Origin: Spirochaetota bacterium
GTDB lineage: Bacteria; Spirochaetota; Spirochaetia; Treponematales; UBA12059
Assembly (NCBI GenBank): GCA_026398615.1
Contig: JAPLSN010000015.1
Location: forward strand, 1-64,000
Direction of reading: 5' to 3'
DNA: 64,000 bases
Of the stretch, positions 57,964 to 64,000 are shown one piece after another (positions within the stretch are counted from its first letter, which is position 1; each line of letters starts with the position of its first letter). The notes under the pieces were generated by a model. That model worked only from the letters and a program-made list of their open reading frames with translations. It was not told the DNA's origin and did not search any database. A program made the translations under genes and the position numbers.

Positions 57964-58477
57964 TCTGGCCCGGGTAACGGCCTTCCTCGGCGCGGTCGCG
58001 CTGTTCCTCTCGGCGGTCGAATACATGGTGCCGAAACCGCTCCCTTTCATGCGCCTCGGGATCGCCAACCTGCCCCTCCTCGTCGCCGTCGACGTGCTCC
58101 CTTTCGGCTGGTTCCTCGTCCTCGCGCTCGTCAAGGTCTTCGGCATGAGCGTCGTGTCGGGTTCGCTCTTCTCCTACGTCGCGCTGTTTTCCCTCGCGGG
58201 CACGATGGCGTCGGCGCTCTCGATGTACGGTTCGCGCATCCTCCTGCGGAACGCGGTGTCCCCGCTCGGCATCGCGGTGATCGGGGCCACCGCATCCAAC
58301 CTCGTCCAGCTCGCCCTGGCTGCCGTGTTCGTGTTCGGGGCGAGCGCGATCCTGACCGCTCCCTTCTTCCTCGGAAGCGGCCTCGCCACCGGCATCGCGC
58401 TCGGCCTCTTCGCGTGCCGCTTCGAGCGGGATTCGCTGCTCTTCGCCCTCATCAGGGAGGACGCCCGTGCCCGGTGA
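57932..58477 (+). CDS. Gx transporter family (HepS-like) membrane protein
   Basis: A 181-residue membrane protein of the Gx_transp family, often named heptaprenyl diphosphate synthase component I. Hydrophobic segments include VTAFLGAVALFLSAVEYMV, LPFGWFLVLALVKVFGMSVV, GIAVIGATASNLVQLALAAV. MRLGIANLPLL resembles substrate-binding (S) components of ECF importers. GGAGG lies eight bases before the ATG at 57932, which decides against an ATG at 57917. It overlaps the following gene by 11 bp and probably works with it. Confidence 0.8.
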   Translation: MTERSTRSSDNLARVTAFLGAVALFLSAVEYMVPKPLPFMRLGIANLPLLVAVDVLPFGWFLVLALVKVFGMSVVSGSLFSYVALFSLAGTMASALSMYGSRILLRNAVSPLGIAVIGATASNLVQLALAAVFVFGASAILTAPFFLGSGLATGIALGLFACRFERDSLLFALIREDARAR

Positions 58478-59087
58478 GCCCCTCCTCGACCGCCTGCTCC
58501 CGCCCGCCAGGCTCGCTTTCGCTGGGGCCGCGCTGTCGGTGGCCCTCGTCTTCGAACCCTGGCTGTGGGCCAGGATCGCGATGCTCGCGGCCGCGGCGCT
58601 GCTCTGCGCGCTCGGAGGCCGGCGCGTTTCGTTCATCCGCGCGGTTCTCGTCACAGCCGGGATCGTCGCGGCCAACCTGCTGGTTCCCGTCGGGAAGGTG
58701 CTGGTTTCCTGGGGACCTTTCGTCGTCACCGAGACGGCCCTTTTCGGGGGCATCGAGAAGGCGGTCACCTTCGAGGGGCTCATGTTCATCTCCAAGGCGA
58801 CGATCAGGCCGGGCCTGCGCCTGCCGGGGAAATTCGGTTCCATCGTCTCCAGGGCCTTCCGCGCCTACGGCACGCTCGCGTCGACGAGGCTGGAGCCGGG
58901 CGGCAAGGGCCTCATTGCCGACCTCGACGCGGCGCTGCTTCGCGTCTATACTGAAAACGAAGGCGGAGACTCCGGAGATGCGGCTTCGGCGGGAAACCGG
59001 AGCGCGGGGATCGTCGGAACGCTGATCCTCGCTGCGCTCTGCACCCTTGCCTACGTGCCGCACATCGCGGCCCTGATCAGGAGATGA
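58467..59087 (+). CDS. Hypothetical membrane protein, possible ECF T-like component
   Basis: A 206-residue protein with hydrophobic segments ([39 protein letters not shown]) and [20 protein letters not shown] followed by [11 protein letters not shown]. The latter weakly resembles the coupling region of CbiQ/EcfT transmembrane proteins. A terminal helix ([20 protein letters not shown]) closes the protein. Given the overlap with the S-like Gx protein, it could be its transmembrane partner, but no ATPase gene is adjacent. Confidence 0.5.
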   Translation: MPGEPLLDRLLPPARLAFAGAALSVALVFEPWLWARIAMLAAAALLCALGGRRVSFIRAVLVTAGIVAANLLVPVGKVLVSWGPFVVTETALFGGIEKAVTFEGLMFISKATIRPGLRLPGKFGSIVSRAFRAYGTLASTRLEPGGKGLIADLDAALLRVYTENEGGDSGDAASAGNRSAGIVGTLILAALCTLAYVPHIAALIRR

Positions 59088-59091
59088 AAGA

Positions 59092-61224
59092 ATGACATTG
59101 ACGATTCGCAAGCGGCTTTTTTTCCTCACGAGCGTCCCCCTGGCCTTCGCTCTGGCGCTCGCGGGATACACGGTCCGGCGCGAGCTTGCAGACATCGGGA
59201 AATTGGACCTCACGCACAAGAGCCACATGGTCATAAAGTCCTTGAGCACCCTCCTCACGAGCATCCAGGGCGAACGCGGCAAGGCGACCCTGTACCTGAA
59301 CGGCGCGATCAGCGACGGCGAGCTCCAGTCCCAGGTGGTCGAGACCGACCTCCAGATTGGGAAGCGGATGGCCGAAGTCTACGGGGCCGGCATCCTTCCG
59401 GAGGAGCTGGTGAAAGCCCTCAAGGAATTGCCGGGCGACCTCGCAACGATCCGGGAAATGGTCAACTCGCGCTCGTCGATGGCCACGACGACCTTCCTCA
59501 ATTACACGAAGCTCATCGCCAACTTCATGAAGCCGATCGAATTCGCCGTCGATTCGTCGTTCGAAGGCTTCCGCCGCGAGTTTTCCTCGATACTCCTCAT
59601 CGAAGCCGCCAAGGAATACGCGGGCCAGACCCGTGCCCTCGTATCGGCCGCGGCTGCGTCCGACATGGCCATCCTCCAGAGCGACCTCATCGACATCATC
59701 ACGGCCTACACGAGCGTCACCGCCAACCTCCAGAGCAAGGGGCTCGTACTGTCGAAGGAACTCGAGCTCAGGCGGGACGGACTCATCAACGGCACCGAAT
59801 GGCAGCAGATGAACAAGACCATCCTGCTCCTCGCCTCGAAGGCCGGCGAGGGCGGTTTCGGACTCGACGGCCCGCAGATCTCCGAAACCACCAGCGTCAT
59901 CATCGATGGCATACAGGCCCTGCTCGACGAATACCTCGCGTCCACCAAGGTTCTCGTCGACACCGCGTACGACCAGGCCCGGATCATCGTGTTCGCCGTC
60001 GCCGGCGTCGTGGCGGCCCTGATCCTCCTGTCCATCATCACGTCCCTTTTCATGATCCGCAGCATCACGCGGCGCATCGATACCCTTTCCGAGGGGCTCG
60101 TCGATATAGAAAAAGGCGAAGGAGACCTCACGAAAGAGCTGAAGCTCGCCTCGTCCGACGAGATCGGCATCCTGGCGGGCCACTTCAATTCCTTCGTGGG
60201 AACGCTGCGCGCCCTCATCACGAAGATCAAGGGCGAAACGCGGTCGCTGGCCGAAGGCACGCTGCGCCTCTCGTCGAACATGGAAGAGACCGCGAGCGCG
60301 GTTCGGCAGATCGCCGCCAATATCGATTCCCTCAGGCAGCAGACCCTGAACCAGAGCGCGTCCGTGACGGAGTCGAGCGCGACGGTCGAGCAGATAGCCA
60401 GGAGCGTGCATGCCCTCCACGGCCTCATCGAACGGCAGGGTGAAAGCGTGTCCACGTCCTCCAGCTCCATCGAGGAGATGGTGGCCAACATCCAGTCCGT
60501 GACGGTCAACCTGGAGCGCATGGGCACGAACTACGAAAAGCTCCTCGGCAAATCCGACGCCGGCCGCACGGCGCTCCACCGCGTCGTGGACCAGGTGCGC
60601 GACGTCGACCAGCGTTCCGAGAGCCTGCAGGACACCAACAGCCTCATCGCGGGCATCGCCGCTCAGACCAACCTGCTGGCCATGAATGCCGCCATCGAAG
60701 CGGCTCACGCCGGGGACGCGGGCCAGGGCTTCGCGGTGGTCGCGGACGAGATCCGCAAGCTCGCGGAAAACGCGGCGAAGCAGTCCAAGCTCATCGCGCA
60801 GAACGTCCGCGAGATCCGCGGCGTGATAGAAGCGGTGGTCGTGAGTTCCGGTTCCGCCGAGACCACCTTCGGCGAAATCCTCGAGCAGATCGAAATGCTG
60901 AGCCGCCTCGAGGAAGAGGTCAAGTACGCGATGCAGGAACAGAGCACGGGCAGCGCCCAGGTGCTCGAGTCGCTCGTGGGCATCAACGCGGACACGCAGC
61001 GGGTGCGCGACTCGGCGAACCAGATGCAGGAAGGGTCCGACACCATCCTCGAGGAGATGCGGCGGCTGCTCCAGCTCTCGTCCGAGCTCGAGAACGGGAT
61101 GAACGAGATGGCAGCGGGCGCCTCCGAGATCGAGCGCGCCGCGGAGGACACCAACACGCTCGCCGCGGAAACCAGGGAGAGCGTGGCGAAACTCGAGGGC
61201 GTTACCGACCGCTTCAAGACCTGA
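59092..61224 (+). CDS. Chemoreceptor with NIT sensing domain
   Basis: A 710-residue methyl-accepting chemotaxis protein. The first helix ([20 protein letters not shown]) and second helix ([20 protein letters not shown]) bracket a nitrate/nitrite-sensing-type (NIT) helical bundle, recognised by [22 protein letters not shown] follows ([20 protein letters not shown]), then the signalling domain with the hairpin tip [20 protein letters not shown] and [20 protein letters not shown]. It probably senses nitrate/nitrite or a related anion and signals to CheA. It starts a few bases after the preceding gene. Confidence 0.92.
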   Translation: MTLTIRKRLFFLTSVPLAFALALAGYTVRRELADIGKLDLTHKSHMVIKSLSTLLTSIQGERGKATLYLNGAISDGELQSQVVETDLQIGKRMAEVYGAGILPEELVKALKELPGDLATIREMVNSRSSMATTTFLNYTKLIANFMKPIEFAVDSSFEGFRREFSSILLIEAAKEYAGQTRALVSAAAASDMAILQSDLIDIITAYTSVTANLQSKGLVLSKELELRRDGLINGTEWQQMNKTILLLASKAGEGGFGLDGPQISETTSVIIDGIQALLDEYLASTKVLVDTAYDQARIIVFAVAGVVAALILLSIITSLFMIRSITRRIDTLSEGLVDIEKGEGDLTKELKLASSDEIGILAGHFNSFVGTLRALITKIKGETRSLAEGTLRLSSNMEETASAVRQIAANIDSLRQQTLNQSASVTESSATVEQIARSVHALHGLIERQGESVSTSSSSIEEMVANIQSVTVNLERMGTNYEKLLGKSDAGRTALHRVVDQVRDVDQRSESLQDTNSLIAGIAAQTNLLAMNAAIEAAHAGDAGQGFAVVADEIRKLAENAAKQSKLIAQNVREIRGVIEAVVVSSGSAETTFGEILEQIEMLSRLEEEVKYAMQEQSTGSAQVLESLVGINADTQRVRDSANQMQEGSDTILEEMRRLLQLSSELENGMNEMAAGASEIERAAEDTNTLAAETRESVAKLEGVTDRFKT

Positions 61225-61322
61225 GCGCCGGCGGGTCCGGCGCCCGGGCCCGCCTTCCTCCTTTATCGCCCGTTCCCGGGGCATTATACTGGCCCTACCC
61301 GGAACTCAAGCGGAGCGGACAT

Positions 61323-62540
61323 ATGATCATGAAGAAACCCGTTTTACTCGCTTGGATGATCGTATTCCTTTCGGCCCCGGCGGCTTTCGCCCAATCGCCC
61401 GACGATTCATCCCTGATACCGATCGCCATCCCCGAGATGACGCCCTTCGGCAATCCCGACCGGAACGATCCGGCCGTGAGGATGGAGATCGACGCCTACA
61501 CCGCCCTCGTCACGACGGCGGTCGCCAACATCCCCCTGTTCTCGGTGCTCGAGCGCGAGCGCTCGAACGAGATTTACAACGAGATCTCGTTCCAGCTCCT
61601 GAACCCGGGCGCGCAGATGACCGAGGGCGCCTCGAACCTGCGGCTCCAGGGAGCCCGCGCCATCCTCATCTGCGGGTTCGGCAGGTTGTACGACCGGGTC
61701 GTGATCACGTCGCGCCTCGTCGACCTCCAGTCGGGAAGGATACTCTTCGCCAACACGATCTACGCCGCCGAGGAACAGCTCGGCGCGGCGATCAACGAGC
61801 TGGCCGGTTACATAATGGAGAAGGGCTTCGAGCTCAACAAGACCGTCACGAAGGCCGAGATCGAAAAGCTCGTCAGGGCGGGGAACTGGACGGAGGCGAA
61901 GCGTTCCATCGACTTCTACCTGCGGACCGCAAAGGCGGACAACGACTAGCGCAAGCGCATCGAGATGGCCAGGCGCGAGGCGGAGCTCGACAAGGGCGTC
62001 TACCGCTCGGGATTCTGGCAGGCCGTCGCCGAGAACATGGAATCGGTCACCGTCGAGGGCACCCGCGTCGCCGCGTCGAGCTCGCTCGCCGTGGATCCGG
62101 ACGCGTTGACCGCCTCGTGGGAAGGCGGCGACTGGGGCGCCGATTTCGGGTGGCAGGCGGCGTACCGCCCGCGGGGCGGGAAGGCGCTCGTCAACTGGGT
62201 CGGCTACGCGGGGCTCGCGCTCCGTTACGAGCGGTTGGAGAACGGCGACATGAGCCTCGTCGGGCAGGGGTTCCTTTCACCCCTCCTCGCGGAGAGTTTC
62301 CGTCTCGGGCCCGTCGTCGCCACCTTCGGCATCGATGCCGAAGGGATCGCGCAGCTCGGGGCGGTTTCGGACCGGGGGTACCTGGCTGGCGCCTGTGCGG
62401 GCGGCATGGCCGCGTTAGAAACCAAATACAAGGGAAGGTCCGGCTTTTTCGCTGCGGCGAAGGGCGACTACCGCTGGTACCCCGAGGATGAAACCCGCTC
62501 GGGATATGCGCTCCGGCTGCTGGCCGGGTTCAGTTTCTGA
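61323..62540 (+). pseudogene. CsgG-like outer-membrane gene split by an in-frame TAG
   Basis: The frame from ATG 61323 encodes a signal peptide (LLAWMIVFLSAPAAFA) and a CsgG/FlgO-like domain (PLFSVLERERSNEIYNEISF, ARAILICGFGRLYDRVVITS, RLVDLQSGRILFANTIYAAE). It stops at TAG 61947-61949. The same frame resumes with RKRIEMARREAELDKGVYRS and a beta-rich domain ending LLAGFSF, a C-terminal phenylalanine typical of outer-membrane beta-barrels. Without the TAG the protein would have 405 residues. The tandem paralogue at 62555 runs through the equivalent position uninterrupted. Nonsense mutation, base error or readthrough are the options. Confidence 0.65.
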
Positions 62541-62554
62541 AAGGCGGTCTTGCC

Positions 62555-64000
62555 ATGAAGAAGATCGTCACCCTCGCGTTCGCCGTCGCCCTCGCGTTCC
62601 AGCTCCAGGCCCAGGCGGGACGCCAGTCCGTCATCATTCTACAGGTCTTCCACGGTCCGGACCTGAGCGGCAGCCTCGCCGAACAGATCAGGACCACGCT
62701 CGTTTCCAAGCTGATGGAGCAGGGCGGGATAGAGATCATCGCCCAGGAGCGGGTCGCGTCGGCCGCGGCGGAGAACGGGATCGACCTGGGCGCGGACGAC
62801 GAGCGCGCCCAGCTGGCCCTGGCGAAATTCGCCAGGGCTGATTTCATCCTTTCGCCCCGGGCCCAGAAGACCGCCGCCAAGGGAGGCGCCGTGATCACCG
62901 TCACGGTGCGTCTCCTGTCGAAGGACACGGGCAAGGACCTTTTCGGGAAAGACGCGTCATTCGCCGAGAGCGCCCTCATCAGGGGCATGACGGACCTGGC
63001 CAAGCACCTGGGCGTGGCCATCCGCCAGCGCGCCGATCTTTCGCTCGACCAGATCGACGCTTTCATCAGGGCGAAGGACTGGGAAAACGCCCTGCGCTGG
63101 CTGGAACTCTACGCGTCCGCCAAGCCCTCCGAGACAGCCCAGCTCGCAGGCCGGAAAGCGCAGATCAACATTGCCATGGCGGCCATCCGGTATGCGGACG
63201 CGCAGAAAGCCGCCGAACTCTACCTCTACGCGGAAGCCATCCGGGCCGCGCGCGAGGCGTCGGAACTCGATCCGAAAAACGATACCTATCGCCTCTACCT
63301 CGAGGCCGTGCAGGAAGAGTACGCGAAGTTCGTCTCCGAATCGGTCGACCAGCGGCTCGAGCGCGTCGAAAAGTACGTGGACGGGAAGAAATACGACATT
63401 GCGTCAGCCCTCCTCGACAGGCTGAAGTCGGCGGGACCCCTCACGAGCCGGGGACAGCTGCTCGCGGAGCGTTGCACGAAGGGAATCGCGGCCTGCGAGC
63501 GCGCGAGGGCCGGCGAAACCTGGCTCAAGGCCGGCAGATACGGCGAAGCCCTCGCCGCGGTCGACGAGGCTCTTGCCCTGCTTCCGGATGACCCTGACTA
63601 CCTCAGGCTCCGTGCCGCGATCATGCGGGAGGAAAAGCGCGACGCCGCCGGCCGTGAGCGCTGGAGCCTCTACCTGCAGGAGCTGCGCGACTATGATTAC
63701 CGGAAGCTCTTCCTTTCACGGAAGCGGCCGGGCGCCGTCCTCCATGTAGACGTCCTGGCTTCCACCATCGACGCATGGGACCACAGCGCGGCCACCGCGG
63801 CGGACCCGGACTCGTGGGAGAGCGCGGAGTACGGACCGGTCCTGACGATCGAAGGCCGGTACGAGCGCCCGCTTCCGCTGAAAATCCCCATGCCCTTCAG
63901 TTTCACCAACGTCGACGCGTGCTGGTACGGCGCGCTCCGGCTGGGCGGCGGCGTCGCACGCGGGGAGAAGACCGACGGACTCGGCAATGTCTCGCTCGTG
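62555..64000 (+). CDS. CsgG-like/TPR protein, 3' end beyond window
   Basis: At least 482 residues, open to the end of the window. It has a signal peptide (KKIVTLAFAVALAFQLQAQA), an N-terminal CsgG-like domain (IRTTLVSKLMEQGGIEIIAQ, VITVTVRLLSKDTGKDLFGK), then helical TPR-like repeats (ALRWLELYASAKPSETAQLA, AELYLYAEAIRAAREASELD) and a beta-rich region toward 64000. It is paralogous to the gene at 61323 (both have a W-x-A-x-R-x-(I/L)-(D/E)-F/LY segment). It probably belongs to the cell envelope. AAGGCGG precedes the ATG. Confidence 0.75.
   Translation, partial: MKKIVTLAFAVALAFQLQAQAGRQSVIILQVFHGPDLSGSLAEQIRTTLVSKLMEQGGIEIIAQERVASAAAENGIDLGADDERAQLALAKFARADFILSPRAQKTAAKGGAVITVTVRLLSKDTGKDLFGKDASFAESALIRGMTDLAKHLGVAIRQRADLSLDQIDAFIRAKDWENALRWLELYASAKPSETAQLAGRKAQINIAMAAIRYADAQKAAELYLYAEAIRAAREASELDPKNDTYRLYLEAVQEEYAKFVSESVDQRLERVEKYVDGKKYDIASALLDRLKSAGPLTSRGQLLAERCTKGIAACERARAGETWLKAGRYGEALAAVDEALALLPDDPDYLRLRAAIMREEKRDAAGRERWSLYLQELRDYDYRKLFLSRKRPGAVLHVDVLASTIDAWDHSAATAADPDSWESAEYGPVLTIEGRYERPLPLKIPMPFSFTNVDACWYGALRLGGGVARGEKTDGLGNVSLV

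Noticed and set aside
59077-61284. A 735-residue minus-strand frame opposite the NIT chemoreceptor
   Set aside because: Antisense shadow with no recognisable domain; the plus strand encodes all chemoreceptor motifs.
1-64000. tRNA, rRNA or other structured RNA genes
   Set aside because: No recognisable tRNA cloverleaf or rRNA core was seen by reading; a covariance-model scan would be decisive.

Overview
The window looks like a chromosomal segment of a high-GC, probably environmental spirochaete (Spirochaetota). The evidence is gene content: a DUF4954 left-handed beta-helix protein, a spirochaete-style EF-G, multi-membrane and NIT-domain chemoreceptors, a CsgG-like/outer-membrane paralogue pair, short SerA next to SerC, and YjjI/YjjW. 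No rRNA, tRNA or CRISPR array was seen. The assignment is by recognition of protein families only.

Layout. Positions 1-7,250 are an accessory, more AT-rich zone. It holds an intact IS3-family element, a mazE(broken)-mazF pair, a HEPN(frameshifted)-MNT pair, a second decayed MNT/HepT pair, a fructose-type PTS EIIA, a secreted ORF cut short by a repeat, the serA-serC operon, and a REP-associated tyrosine transposase (RAYT) behind a small repeat cluster. Positions 7,300-19,050 carry a MocR regulator, DUF2917, DUF4954, a chemoreceptor, an alpha/alpha-toroid protein, EF-G and RlmE. Positions 19,145-25,853 are one minus-strand operon: TolC-like protein, membrane fusion protein, ABC ATPase, MacB-like permease, sensor kinase and response regulator. 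Positions 26,000-44,800 hold housekeeping and conserved genes (bifunctional nuclease, SpoIIE-type phosphatase, HtpG, hydrolase, FtsK, UppP, M20 amidohydrolase, an HD-domain tRNA-nucleotidyltransferase relative, DUF554, acyltransferase plus DUF6320). Positions 44,900-55,900 hold a propeller plus NodB-like protein, LonB-type protease, HDOD protein, DUF72, RluA and the YjjI/YjjW glycyl-radical system. Positions 56,000-64,000 start with junk (hsdR and ccsA remnants), then SlyD, NusG-II, Gx transporter, a NIT chemoreceptor and two tandem CsgG-like genes, the last running off the window.

The most striking feature is a dispersed 12-mer, GGGGACAGAGCT. It occurs 14 times exactly plus several near copies, in intergenic clusters, beside the RAYT gene, beside a RAYT remnant (41,722-41,871), and inside reading frames: three times in ftsK, twice in yjjW, and once each in the fusion protein and a truncated secreted ORF. 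It is 12 nt long and stop-free in all six frames, so in-frame insertion is tolerated; it usually encodes Gly-Asp-Arg-Ala, Ser-Ser-Val-Pro or Ala-Leu-Ser-Pro in linkers. I propose a RAYT-linked, protein-permissive repeat family.

A second pattern is a set of genes with a -10-like box 5-9 nt before ATG and no ribosome binding site (3660, 12196, 12272, 25853, 26001, 26656, 30956), suggesting leaderless mRNAs. Many genes are broken (mazE, HEPN, MNT2/HepT, an amylase-like gene, a CsgG-like gene with an in-frame amber, hsdR). Some of these single-base lesions could be assembly errors.
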